Shown: positions 23,560-36,100 of the stretch, one piece after another
How positions within the stretch are numbered: position 1 is the first letter of the stretch
How the letters are laid out: each line of letters begins with the position of its first letter
Assembly (NCBI RefSeq): GCF_000321225.1
Contig: NW_004450302.1
Span: forward strand, 734,419 to 798,418
Direction of reading: 5' to 3'
Length of the DNA: 64,000 nt
Source of the DNA: Odobenus rosmarus divergens
Taxonomy: Eukaryota; Chordata; Mammalia; Carnivora; Odobenidae
Notes under the pieces: generated by a model
Databases searched by the model: none
The model's input: only the letters and a program-made list of their open reading frames with translations
What the model was told of the DNA's origin: nothing
Made by a program: the position numbers and the translations under genes

Positions 23560-24060
23560 AGCTCTTGGGGCTGGGAGGCCCGGAGGAAGCCCGAGAGAAA
23601 TCCCCCAGGGAGGCTCGGGTCCCTCTCCCGCTCGCTCCGCTTTCGGCCGGCAGGCACTGCCAATTCCACCGGCCGAGGTGAGGTGGGGGAAGGGGCATTA
23701 AGCAATACTGCAAAGGAGGGTGCAAGGGCGTGGGGCCTGGGCAGACCTTCCCCCCACTTTCCATTCTTAGCCTGAGATCCGGCAGTGCCTGGGGGGAGTG
23801 CAGGAAGGGCGCTGTGGGGCGCGGGGGCTCGGAGCTCTCAGACACCCCACTGTTCCCAGGCCCCCACCTCCCAGGACCACAGTGAGCGGTGGGGGAGGAG
23901 GGATGGGGAAAGCCTGAACTGGCGAGAGGGAAACGACCAGATCAGCAGCGGGGAAGCCCGGCGGAAGGCGGCTGAGGGGGAATTGGGAAGGGGTGTGCGC
24001 GGTCCTACCTGCTCAGGTGCGTGCTGGCAGGGGGGCGATGGGGTTCCCAGGAGAACCGGG
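23560..24060. promoter_or_regulatory. RARA: CpG-rich segment, possible upstream RARA promoter
   Basis: CpG-enriched DNA (CTCCCGCTCGCTCCGCTTTCGGCCGGC, GGGCGCGGGGGC, CCCGGCGGAAGGCGGC) lies about 21.5 kb upstream of the alpha-1 ATG and 5 kb beyond the CDC6 3' end. That fits a distal RARA transcript start known in other mammals. Inference from position and composition. Confidence 0.35.
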
Positions 24061-24250
24061 GAAGCCCTCTCAGCTCGATTCAGGATTTCCCCCAGCTTCT
24101 GGGTTAGGCTGCTGCAAGAGGCACGGGTTCCCGTTGGGTCCTAAAGCCCACTCTCCTAGGAGTAGGCTCTCCCCGCCTTCTTCCACCATCCCTGACTGGG
24201 TCAGCGGGTACAGAGCTGACTGATGCGGCAGAAGGAACTCACTGGGAGAA
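24009..24250 (-). other. RARA: Candidate distal RARA untranslated exon
   Basis: The minus strand shows CTGAGCAG|GTAGGAC, a strong donor with its last exonic base at 24009, at the edge of the CpG-rich segment. The 5' limit is arbitrary. It could equally be a chance donor. Confidence 0.25.
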
Positions 24251-26949
24251 AGCCGGAGGTCCGAGTCATGGGCTGGGGACCGGAACAGTCCTCAGTCTCA
24301 AATACACAGCACAGGGATGACTTTAGCCGAGGATAGGATAATATTCGACATGAGGAAAAGGACATTTCTTCCTGCCCGTCCCCAGCGGGTGATTTGGGCT
24401 TTGGTGCTGAAGATGGGGCTTAAGATTTCCTTCCTTATCACTCCGGCTAAGCCACCTGGCCATTGAGAATTTGGGGATAGAGGCATTCATTTTGGACAGG
24501 TGCTCACTCCTATCCTCCCCCTCATAGACATAGCACAGTCTCCAGATCCCTCCTCACTATTCCTAAATACCTAGGAGGTCACTCAGGGGAGGAGGGGGGC
24601 GATTCCCCCCCCCCACCTCCAGCAAAATACATGGTAACAGGGCGGTGAGACATGGATGGCAGTTGGATACTTGTATAGTTTCATACCCTGGCGGGGGTGT
24701 GTGGACCTGGGAGTGTGTCGGAAATGGGCAGACATGCACAAACAGGTGAGAGTGTGAGCAGGTGGAGCTGGGGGACTTTGAGTTACACCCATCACCAGAA
24801 AGGGCAATTGTCAGTGGAAGAACGAGATGTAGAACCTAGGGGTCCACTAGGGCCCTAGTGCTGCTACCCAGTCCTGAATAGGATCCTGAAACTTTACCAG
24901 AATGAATACGGTAAAGAAAGAGAATGTTTTCCCAGGTACCATTTGGGATAAATATAGGGGGCGGAGGGGCCTCTTAGCACAATTAGATCAACTTCAAGGT
25001 TACAGACCCAGTTTAGGATAGACGATCTCAGCAGCTCAAAAGGAGGCACTGGGGTTTGGGTCTGGTGAGCCAGGGATGAGAATATTTTGCAAGGAGAGTT
25101 GCACAGATCTCCAGCAGCAGAGCAGGGAAAGTGTCATGGGGTGAAGGGCCAGGAGAAGTCAGGGACTGATTTCAGGGCAGGAAGAAAGCATGGCCTAGAA
25201 GGGGAGAGGGCAGCCGTGTTGCATCTACCTCTTTCTCTGTCTTTCAGGAAGAACTGAGGAAAGGAGCCAGATAGGAAGGATGGAGGCCCCAGGGTGGAGT
25301 CCATGGGGTGAGCTCAGGTCAAGCCTTTCTCCCTAACGTGCCTCAGTTCCCTCCCAGCTGTTAACCAGGGCTCTTGGTTCTTCCCAGGCAGTTAATGAGT
25401 GTTTACAAAAGAACTTGGAAATCCTCAGATCTCAGCTGGGCCGCCACTACAGTTATAAAGCCCAATAAGGGCCGAGTGTTATTTGGAAAGGGGAGGAGTA
25501 GGGCAACGGGGAAACAGGCTCCTCTCTTACAAACTAAGGATAAAACCGAGCTCAGAGAGGAGCACAAGCCTCAGCTGCCACAGGATATCCTGGTGCCCAG
25601 GGATGGAGGTCACGCACCCCAGTACCTCCAACCACCAACAAAGGCCGGCCTCCAGCTAACTGCAGGCGGAACCCAGACTAGCAGCTGGTCTTCATTAACT
25701 CTAGCTTTTTTTCACCCCCCACCGTGTACCCATGGCTTCTACAGGCCTAGGCTAGAGGGGGCTGCCCTAGCCCGACCTTGCAGCTGACTCGGCGGGGGGG
25801 GGGCACCGCACCAAAGGCCAAGTCACCAGCTGAAAATAAAGTAGAAGCAAGATTCCCTTTCCCCATCGGGAGCAAGGAGAGAGGAAAGGAAGGAGTGTGG
25901 GGGTGAGAGGGTGGAGGTGGGGGAATTTAGGGCAAACAGCAAGCAGTGAAGTCAGCTGGATTGAGGCCCAGAAACCCCCACACCCTGGGGCCAAGTCTTA
26001 CTCCAGCTTTGCTTTCAGCCTGAGTCTTGGCTAGGCCCCAAACTAGGGAAGGCCCTGGCTGCCCCTTTCCGCCTCCCTACCCCCACCCTTATTAAATACA
26101 CATTTTATCTCTCAGCATCTTCATTATCTTAACTGAAGGAGACAAGCAGTGGATGGCGGCAGCGGAGCGTCAGGAGAGGGGGGCGGTGCGGGGAGCAGGC
26201 GCACCCTTGTTATAAAGTGCTGATCTAGCTCTTTCAGGCAGTGTGGGAAACAGAGGAGGGATCAAAGAGAGGGAGGCTGATTCAGAACTCAATTAGAGCT
26301 TTTTTAAAAAGGAGCTGGCTCTCTCCTTTCGCCAGTCTTCAGACAGCCTCTACCCAGGCCCCTTGCACCCAATTAGCTTCTACTGCCAGTGCCTTGGGGC
26401 TGGGGTTGAAAATCAGGGGAGGCCAGAGGGCACACCTTCTCCCCCTACAGAATGCACTTCCGAGAAGAGGGAGACCTGCGCTGTTTGCAGCTTTACAAGA
26501 GAATGTATTAGAAGACACCTTACATTTTCAGGAGGAACCCGAGATCACAACTTTCCTCAAGAGTTAAAAAGTGGGACACCAAAGGTGTGTTCCTCCCCGA
26601 TCCCTTTCTGAGAGGCACAGCTTCTGGCCAATCTCTAGGGACACTAGGAACCTCCAGACAGACCCCCATCTTCCCAGCCCAGAGGTAGGACTAGGACTCT
26701 GTCCCCAAACCCAAGGCTTCCGGGGAGCAACATGGAAGTTGCCTCAAGCAAAATGCCACTACATCAGAAGGAGCTATGGGTACGCATCTGTGAGGCCAAT
26801 AAACGCTCCACAATGTGTCAAGACACATCTTGTACGATGGAGCACCCTTCCTTTACAGGGGCCCGCTCCACCTCCATGCAGAAACACCAGCAACGTGTAC
26901 CTCCCGAAGAGAACTGGCCCAGAGATGGAGGGGAAAGCAGTGCCTTCCT

Positions 26950-27045
26950 CGGTTCATTTGTCCGTTCATTCAACAGTCGTTTACTGAATACCTACCGGGT
27001 CCCGGACACTGTCCTAAGTGCTGGGGACAGACACAAATGTAAGTA
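26950..27045 (-). repeat. Old L2-type 3'-end fragment
   Basis: GTTCATTCAACAGTCGTTTACTGAATACCTACC and GACACTGTCCTAAGTGCTGGGGACAGACA match the reverse complement of an ancient LINE/SINE 3' end. The family name is a best guess. Confidence 0.55.
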
Positions 27046-27171
27046 ACATCTTAAACTTGGCTCTTTCTTTCGGTCTCCGTCGGTAGTCAAGGCAACACCT
27101 CTCAATAGATATTTTTGAAAATCCCCAAGATATATCTCCTCCATCCTCCCTTCCAGGTCTCATTGGTAGAT

Positions 27172-27361
27172 TTTTTTAAAAAAAGATTTTATTTATTTGA
27201 CAGAGAGACACAGGGAGAGGGAACACAAGCAGGGGGAGTGGGAGAGGGAGAAGCAGGCTTCCCACAGAGCAGGGAGCCCGATGCAGGGCTCGATCCCAGG
27301 ACCCTGGGATCATGACCTGAGCCGAAGGCAGACGCTAAACGACTGAGCCACCCAGGGGCCC
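27172..27361 (-). mobile_element. Carnivore SINE, full length
   Basis: Reverse-oriented SINEC (AGATTTTATTTATTTGACAG ... GAGCCACCCAGGGGCCC), flanked by the 13-bp duplication CTCATTGGTAGAT at 27159-27171 and 27362-27374. Confidence 0.95.
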
Positions 27362-28899
27362 CTCATTGGTAGATCTTAAAAAGCACTTAATAAAGGCAGG
27401 GAGCAATGGAATGGGTGTGGGGGGAGTGGCAAATAGAGCTCTGCCAACATTTTTGATCTCTGGGAAACCTGGACCTCACACACTTTTCCCAGTTAGTTAT
27501 CTAGCCACAGGCAAGTCTTCACTGAGCCAGAAATGTCAGTGGCAGCTCTGGGGTTGAAACTCACACCAAAATTTTATTGGTCTATGTTCTTTCCATGGCA
27601 GTACCCACTAACATTCTATGGAAGCTTCATCTGCTTCTTTGAAGAAAAATAAATCAGGATATAGACACACACCCTACCACCTTCAAGAGGAAGAATGTGG
27701 GTCAGCATCTTCGCCTCTACTCCATGTGAAACAGGCTATGATCCTGGCAGAAACTAGTAACCACAAGCCCAGGCCATCCCTCTAAAAATCCCACTACCTT
27801 CCCATAGCTCTGAGCTTCAGTGAGAAAAGCCAGCAAGAAAAGGACTTTTCTTCCTCTTCTCAGTCTGCTCCCTGGGTATCTGAATTACACTTAAGACTTC
27901 ACTGACAAACATACATCAGCTTTTGCTCCCACAAGGGCAGCGGAAGCCAAGCAGGGACTCTTAAGTCTGCTTCACGCATCACTGACAGAACCAACCCTGC
28001 TCCAATTGCTGAAGTCTTAAGAGCAGCAATGACCTAGAAATTGACAGTGGGGGGAGAACTGAAGGAAAGGGAACTAACAACCCAGTACAGCGAAAACCCT
28101 ATTTCCAAATACCAGGGGAAAGGGGGAGAAAAGAGGTAGAGGGGAAAGAAATTTGGCCCTTTTGAATCTGCAAATGCGATCTTGGCTCCGAGCCACGGAG
28201 GATACATAGCAGCCCCACTGCGAGTTAAGCCATGTTCCTGACTCAAGCCCTACAGTTAAGAGGAAGGCGCCAAGCCTCAAACACAACGAGGTGGGGAGGG
28301 CGCTCCTTTCTGGGCAGGATCCTACTGTGGACACAGAAGAGACAGCAGCTGCCCACAGTGTGGAAACAAACTGTAAAGCAGTCACGTCTCTTAAGGCTGC
28401 AGCATCCAATAAAATGTAATTTAAATCAAGCCCCGCATCTGTTCTCAATCCCATTCAGTCTCTGCTTTCCATCAGCCTTCGGACAGTCTTTGCAATTATG
28501 CTTGTTAACCCTTGTAGCCCCAGACACTCTCGGGCTCCTAGGTATGGAACTGTGTTTTCCACTCACAAGTGACCCTCAGAGGGAGTGAGTGCTCTAGTCA
28601 AGGTGAGGGCGAGAATGACATTCAGACTCAGACTCAGACTCCTGCAGACTGCTCTGCCACACCCACTGGCGGGTGGTGTTCATTTCAGAGGGCTCTCTCT
28701 GTGTGTGTCCTTCTAGGCCATACCATCTGCTGCGGCCCAGATCACATTGCAAGGATACAGTGGGCAGCATGAATGAAACAGCGGCCGACAGATCATTTGT
28801 ACAATATCAAGTTCCTAAACTCAAGTCATGTCAGAGAGGCCAAAGAGCTCAGGGAGCAGCACAGACTTGGTCACTGGCTCTCAGACCATTCCTATCGCA

Positions 28900-30033
28900 C
28901 ATGGTTTGCATTCCAAGCATCTGCTTGAGTTATATAAGTATAGCCATCTCCCCAAAGGATCAAACTTAAGTTTTCTCCCCCTTCCCTCAAAACTACCCCA
29001 GCCCCACGGCCTGAATTTTCAAGGCAGTCAGTGTTATAATGGTGCCCTCTGGTGTCCCCGCCACAAATTACCACTGAATGCCACTGGAAACCAAACCCAG
29101 AAAAGGGGAGACTTGAGTAGCCATATGGATTAATTTATCTAATAAGACTGGAAAAATCTGAGGTTTTAGATGAAAATCCAACTCCAAATGAAGGCATCTG
29201 GAAACAAGTGGCTTCATGTGAGGGCAGCTAAGACTGTGGGACAGTTTGGGGAGAAATATTCACATTGTTTGCTGAAAGTTAGAGCTCTCTTGAAATGTGC
29301 ATGCTTAAAAAGACAAAGAATGCAACTAGGAAATAAATATATTCACAATCCGTACAGTTACATTCCTTTTACCACCCCCACAACCTTGGGAGTGCCCAAG
29401 AAACTTAATGAGTCTTTAAAATGTCACAGCGTGGAAGTATGTGCAAAGTGAACACAGTATACTCCAAAAGAAATTCTTTGATCAAAGTGTCTCCAGATCT
29501 CCACGTAGATGTGCTTATTTTCCTGGAACATCGTTTTTCATTCTTCTTACTCTAGCCCCAAAGTTCTTTAAAATACACCAATGTTTGAAGAAACTAAGAG
29601 GTAAATACAGGCACATTCCACCATATAAATCCTGTATACTGTAATACAAGCATACTGGTTAGAGACACAAGAGGTGGAGGTAGTGAATATAATTAAAAAG
29701 AGTCTACTTGGTGATCTTTAATGCATAAAAATAAGACCCAAAATTATTATTCTGTGTTAATATTCATCAATCTATAGATTAAAATTTATCAGTTTCACAT
29801 TAAAAAAGGTCATATTTAGGGGCACCTGGCTGGCTCAGTCAGAAGAGCATGCAACTTTTGTTCGAGCCCCATGTTGGGTGTAGATTACTTAAGATAAAAT
29901 AAAATTAAAAAAAAAAAAAAGGTCATATTTGTTTTCAGACCTGAATGGATAAAGTACTAAAATGAAGACTCCAGAGCTCTCTAAACGCCAGCTGGATACT
30001 TTCGGATAGCATATTAGTATAAAAGAAAAGAAT
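28900..30033 (-). other. CDC6: CDC6 3'UTR (extent approximate)
   Basis: Follows the stop codon in the same exon. A minus-strand ATTAAA at about 29716-29721 is a possible poly(A) signal, but the human 3'UTR is about 1.1 kb, which would end near 28.9 kb. I could not find a canonical AATAAA there. A short SINE (29818-29914) lies inside this region and would be in the message if the longer form is used. Confidence 0.4.
29818..29914 (+). mobile_element. Short tRNA-type carnivore SINE
   Basis: GGGGCACCTGGCTGGCTCAG to an A-rich tail, flanked by the 16-bp duplication AAAAAAGGTCATATTT at 29802 and 29915. It is antisense to, and downstream of, the CDC6 stop. Confidence 0.93.
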
Positions 30034-30123
30034 TTAAGGCAATCCAGTAGCTAAGATATTTCCAATTAAAGCTTTGTCTTTTAGAGCATGCTCTACTTCC
30101 TTCTCTTCAATCTTCAAAGACAC
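30034..30123 (-). CDS. CDC6: CDC6 last coding exon and stop
   Basis: Acceptor TTTCCAG; encodes VSLKIEEKEVEHALKDKAL to NILATGLP, with TAA at 30036-30034. Thirty codons including the stop. Confidence 0.96.
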   Translation of the reverse strand: MSLKIEEKEVEHALKDKALIGNILATGLP

Positions 30124-33100
30124 CTGGAAAGAAGAGGAAAGGACTTTTCATGGTGGAGAACTCACAAAAGCCAACTTTTTATTACAAACTTCTACCATGT
30201 TGAACTTCTGTCCCAAGAGGCAAGCAAGTTAAACACTGCTTTTTCAATGGCCTGCAGAAAATACCTCATTCATACCACAGTCCCATCCTCACAGATCTTA
30301 AAACTCTACCTAAAAAAAACAAATTGTTTACCTAACTGTGGTCATATTTAAATCTTTACTTTAGCAAGAAAAGATAAGCTCTCCAAAACAGGACAATTAA
30401 AAGCATTATCACAAAGAAACAGTTAGTTGTACCTTTGTGAAACGGGTTTCCTTGTTTTTCTTTAATCCTAAAATGCCCCTGGCCTCCAGGAGCCCTGAAA
30501 GTGACAAACACTCTGACTGGTCCACAGCTGCCACCTGCTGTTTGCGACAGACGTTACTATAGGCTTCGTATAACTGGGAGGAACAAGGGAGAACACAAAA
30601 GTTGTTTAAAAGTTCTATCTCTTCTCATCTTATAGTCTTTTTTAAAAATGTGAATTTGCATTTGTAAAAGTTATCTAAATACCACAATTTTCCCTCTTTT
30701 CAATAAAATCCTTGAACAGGCATTCTGTAGATATTGCCAAAACCTCTACTGTAAGGCAGGAGAGGAGCTTTATATATTTCTTAGGGAGAGGGAGAAACAA
30801 AGGGGAGATGAATGGGAAATTCCCAACCACAACCTAAGGGAAATAAAATCAGTTGCCTTTTATATGGGACCAGTATTTATTCTTACTGTTAAAAACCCAC
30901 TTTTAGGGGCACCTGGGTGGCTCAGTTGTTAAGCATCTGCCTTTGGCTCAGGTCATGATCCCAGGATCCTGGGATCGAGCCCCGCATCAGGCTCCCTGCT
31001 CGGCGGGAAGCCTGCTTCTCCCTCTCCCACTCCCCCTGCTGTGTTCCCTCTCTCGCTGTCTCTCTCTCTCTGTCAAATAAGTAAATAAAATCATTAAATA
31101 AATAAATAAAAATAAAACCCCACTTTTAATTCCTATCAGCTGGAGCATAATAACAGGCCCTTTGGACAGTATCTGCTCTGCAAAGCAGTCTCATCTCCAC
31201 CACAGTTCCATCTGCTGAGATTCTCAACTCACCTTCCCCAGAGTGACCTCTTTGATTTTCAGCTGCCGGGTCAAGAGCAGCAAAGAGCAGACCAAGATCT
31301 TCTGCTGAAGAGGGAAGGAATCTTGTGCTCCTTCTTTGCTCAAAGTCATTCTGTTACCATCAACTTCTGAGATGACTTGGGATATGTGAATAAGACCAAC
31401 CCGCTTGGGAACCAGTGACTCAGAGGGTGATTTGCCTAAAAAGTAAATAAATCAGGCTTCATTAGATTTTTAAAATATTGTGTATATTGAGACAGAGGAT
31501 ACTAAGTTTTAGCTGAAGGAAATTCAAGTGCAGTCATGTGGTGGCAAAGCAGGTTCCAACTCTGTAACTAGAAGCCAAAGGATGAGAGACGGTGCTACCT
31601 TCAGAAAGGTGATGACTTGGAAAATAGGGTTATCCTTTTTCTGTGCAGAATGGTGGGCTATTATGTCATGTAGAATGCAATTTAATGTCAGAGAGACAAA
31701 ATCCACCTCATGAAAGAATAAGGACTAGACAGAGGACTACTGTATTCTGCCTTGGAAATTCTCAGTATCTTGAAGATGAAAAAGTACAGAACCATGAAGC
31801 AAAGATGACTGTGCCTGGTAATTAAGAAAGGAAAAAAAATTGTAAGAATTATCAATACTTTCAAATGAGTGGCTAAATGTGGACAGTAAAGTGAATCCTA
31901 CATATGTCCTCTAGATAGCTTCCCCAAATGACCCTTGAGGTTAGGTTCACTTGCCTAAGTCATCCACAATAGAGCAACACTTGAGAAAATGTCATTGGAT
32001 ATTTTAGCAGATAGCACCATCTCAGAGGCCGGAGGTTGGGGAACTGCCAACAAGATGCCTAGGACTATGGCCTCATTGTTTGGAGATGCATGAATTGCAA
32101 GACAGAGGAGGGATTTGCTCTGTAACAACCTTTGCCTAAATTACTTCCTTAGACCATGTGCAGTTGCCCCAAAGCAATCTGCTTCTATTTTATGACCATA
32201 ACCAGGATGCTGCAAAGAACTAACGGTAGCGGGAAAACTAGACATCACTGATCAAGTAGTAGAATCTTAAAGTTGGAAGGAATTTGGAGTTCTCTTCTTG
32301 CTCCCTACCCAAAACAATCCCAACTAGTGATCATCTATCCAGCTTTTGTTTGAACATCTTCAAAGCTAATGAACCCACCTATGTGTTATAGAAGCCCAGT
32401 TAGTGCTATTTATTAGAAAGTGCCATCCTGGGGTGCCTGGGGGGGGCTCAGTTAAGTGTTGACTCTTGATTTTGGCTCAGGGTCGTGAGATTGAGCCCTG
32501 CAGTGTGGAGCCTGCTTAAGCTTTTCTCTCTCTCTCTCTCTTCCTCTGCCCCTCCCCACTTAAGGACTCCCTCTCTCCCCTTCTCTTAAAAAAAAAAAAA
32601 GTGCCTTCTTATATTTAATTGAAGTCAGCCTCCATATATCTTTCCAGAACCATCAAAAACTAATCACACATACCAGAGGTCAAAAGACAGGAATTAGGTT
32701 AGTCTAATAACTTATGCCAGAAACTTACAAACTCCTTTAGCTATGTGTGTGCCAGAGGTGCTCACAGGGACACTGACAAGCCTAAATGTCATTGGTAGGA
32801 GAAAAAGGAATAATCTGAAAAGTTAAAGAGAAACGAGTATCTAATCTATGCATTGGTATATATAACCTACTGTCAGCCTAAGCAGTTTGGCTACTTCTGA
32901 AATATTTTTACATAATTTTTTTTTTAAAAGATTTTATTTATTTATTCGACAGAGAGAGACACAGCGAGAGAAGGAACACTAGCAGGGGGAGTGGGAGAGG
33001 GAGAAGCAGGCTTCCCACCGAGCAGGGAGCCTGATGTGGGGCTCGATCCCAGGACCCTGGGATCATGACCTGAGCCGAAGGTAGACGCTTAACGACTGAG

Positions 33101-36100
33101 CCACCCAGGCACTCCTACTTCTGAAATATTTTTATTAATTTTCTTTCAACAAATTGATAGAGGGAAGGAAGGAAGGGAGGGAGGGAGGGAGGGAGGGAGG
33201 AAGGGAGGAAGGGAGGAAGGGAGAAAGGGAGGAAGGGAGGAAGGAAGGAAGGAAGGAAGGAAGGAAGGAAGGAAGGAACTGTTTTCTGTGGAACTGTAGC
33301 ACTAGAAACAATTTTGATAATCTCAACCAGTGCAGGAGTGAAAGAGGAAAGAAACAATCAAATCAGACTGTCCTGTTTCTAAAGATTAACACTGGATATT
33401 AAATACTGACAAGATATGTAGTTCATGGCCATTTTACATCTGCCATGACTAAGAGAACAAGGCTAACGGAAAGGAAAATAATTTTGTCATTTTTCTAACA
33501 GCCTACTGTAGCAATACCATCTTTGTACCTCCACCCTCCTAGACTTGTCTAAAGGCTTGAGATATCCCAAGTTGAACTGGATTCTTTCACTGTCTGACTC
33601 TTATTTACTTTCCTCTCACCTATATCAAGACCTAAAGTTAACTCAACAGAAGAACCCAGAGAGAAGCTGATCAAGCCTTACCATCCACTATTTTCATTTC
33701 TAGAGCTTAGAAAGAAAACTTACTATGATCCAGCCTTTTATGTAACACCCTGGGGAACTTGTTTCCAGCAATGCATGGACTATAGCACAGACAGGCCAGA
33801 TTGAAGTAAAGTCGATGAAATTGACAAAAAACACAGACATACAGAAAAGGGTAAGTATGGATTTAACTATGTTCATTTCATCTTTCTACCTCTTTCCTCA
33901 GAAAAGTTAAGCTTTCAATTATAAAGGAAGACAGGAAAGAGATAAACTACTTACATTCAGACAGCGGTTTGAGGACAGTCTGGCTTTTGACATCCGACTC
34001 TACAATTTCAATAGCTCTCCTATAAAAAAAATTTCTAAAATTAATTTAGGCTGAGCCAAACCAAACACCACACCAAACCACCAAGCTCAAAAACAGACAC
34101 ATGTTTTATAATTTTAAAGACCCCAAACAAAACTGGGTTATGTCTCAGCTAAAGGGGATTTAGTTAGCTTGAAATAATTCATGGACCAGGGAATCTGAGA
34201 AACTTTCAACACGATATGGTTTCCTCTTATAGATGCCAAGTAGGTCATCATACATTAAGCCAATAATAACATTTTGAAGGAGGAAAAAATGTCATGGATA
34301 GCAGAGAGGCTATGTGGGTGGGTGACTGCCTACAGAGAGCCAGTACCACCCATACACACTGGACCTAAAAAGGGAGTCCTCAGTTCTATATACATATGTT
34401 ATGTGTAGGCTAAACCACACCAGCCTACGTGACTATTGCTCATAGCTGCAGTCTTTACTCAAGTAGTTTGCTGACTAGGGGAAACTTTCAAATCCAGGAT
34501 GCCATCTAGCAATAGGAGGAGCTTACTCTCCCACTGCTGTCTCCAAAGCACTTTGCCCACAGGAAGCCATAAGCCAGACCTGGATCTTTTGCATGTCAGT
34601 AGGGGGAGGTTGGACCAGAGGGCCAGCACAGCAAGTATCATTTTAATGGACCCAGTGTCCCTACTGGGAAGGAAGAAATTTCATCAGTCAGCACAGAGGC
34701 TTTCCCCAGCAGGAGGAGCAGAGGATGGGAAGGGAGAGAGAGGTCTGGAGTACAAGTGTGGGAGACCACCAACTGGAGGAAGGGGTGCTCACAAAAGCAA
34801 AGGAAGGAAAAAAAGTCTAAAGGCAAAGATGGTTCAGGTCCATAAATAAACCTGCTTGAGACCAGCTAATGGAAAAGTAAACTGGAGTCTTTTTTAATAC
34901 AAATGTAATTAACCAATCTATAATCACCACAGGGAGTGCCAGCAACATCTCATTTGTTTCTCCCTCTGTAGGTAATGGACTGATAATGTTTCAGACATTA
35001 ACACGGTGGAAATGCAGAGTTCCCCACTGAGAAACAAGTCCCCCTTTCCGAGTGTAAAAAGTGGCAGAATACAGCCTCTTAAGCCACATTCACTTGAGTT
35101 ACATGAGACAATTAACGGCATTTCTTTTTTTAATAAAAGCAGCCAACAGTGCCATAACTCACCTGCAAACATCTAGCGCTTTTCGAACATCTCCTGAAAG
35201 AGCAGAGACTTTTCGGGCACAGAACTGAATTGCAGCATTGTCCAGAACCTGAGCTCTAGATACCTTTGGACAAGACATAGGAGATGACAGCATGAACTAT
35301 AAGATTCTCCCTCTCTGTAATTTAGGTCCCAGACATAAATATTTTCACATTAAGTTTAAATCTGAGTGGCCTCCCCTTAGGGTCCAAGAGAAGCCTTTTC
35401 TGCTCATAAATAAATGGAAATTTCACACATTTAAATATTTTGTAGGCATGTGGTAGAGGCTCATGAATGGGGGAAAAAAGGCAACCAGAAATTAGCAAAG
35501 CTAAACGAAAATAAAATTTCTTTGGTCATTTTCAAAAGAAAGTTTTTTCACATGCCCTATTTTTACAGGCCATTATAATAGTATTGAGGGGTGCCTGGCT
35601 GGTGCAGTTGGAAGACCATGCGATTCTTGATCTTGGGGTTGTGAGCTTGAGCCCCACATTGGGTGTAAAGATTATAAAAATAAACTTAAAAAAAAAAAAA
35701 AAAAGAAAGAAAAGAACCTGAGATGGTGACCTGAGCCGAAATCAAGAGTCAGAGGCTTAACTGACTGAGCCACCCAGGTGCCACCCCTCCCCTTTTAAAA
35801 GTAGGCTCTCTGCCCATCGTGGAGCCCACTGTGGGGCTTGAACTCACAACTCTGAGATCAAGACCTGAGCTGAAATTGAGTGGGGTGCTTAAGTGACTGA
35901 GCCACCCAGGTGCCCCTCCTCTCTTATTTTTATTCCAACACTGAGGCATCCAATAAATGGAGCCTTGGGTGGAAATTCATATAAAAATGCTCTCACGATG
36001 GCCCACAAGAACTCCCTGCTGAGGAAAGCAATCTAAGCAAAAAAATAAATAAATAAATAAATATATATATTTTTTTAAGTAGGCTCTATGCCCAGTGTGG

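Larger units (their letters stand above)
14931..24008 (-). other. RARA: RARA 5' intron / upstream region
   Basis: This is mostly single-copy GC-rich DNA with no carnivore SINE. It contains a second CpG-rich patch at about 16040-16460, MIR scraps at about 15.4, 17.9 and 22.3 kb, the assembly gap at 22475-22524 and a (CA)n at 23307-23333. A perfect MEF2 consensus CTAAAAATAG lies at 20574-20583. I see no recognisable protein-coding exon; the many long frames are GC artefacts. Confidence 0.5.
24251..28900. other. RARA - CDC6 intergenic region
   Basis: No gene recognised. It contains one minus-strand SINE (27172-27361), an L2/MIR-like piece at 26950-27045 and single-copy DNA. An AT-rich patch at 26085-26225 (TATTAAATACACATTTTATC and a TTATAAAG motif) abuts a short GC-rich stretch. 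It stands out in composition and may be regulatory. Confidence 0.6.
31436..33954 (-). other. CDC6: CDC6 intron 9-10
   Basis: A 2.5-kb intron with two SINEs (32429-32600 plus, 32911-33114 minus) and a GGAA/GGGA microsatellite at 33159-33277. The 32250-32420 and 32605-32640 stretches look like one old interspersed repeat split by the first SINE (AATCTTAAAGTTGGAAGGAA...); I cannot name the family with confidence. Confidence 0.8.

Noticed and set aside
22985..23845. 286-residue minus-strand frame
   Set aside because: It runs through a CA microsatellite (poly Cys-Val) and has no family resemblance; GC artefact.
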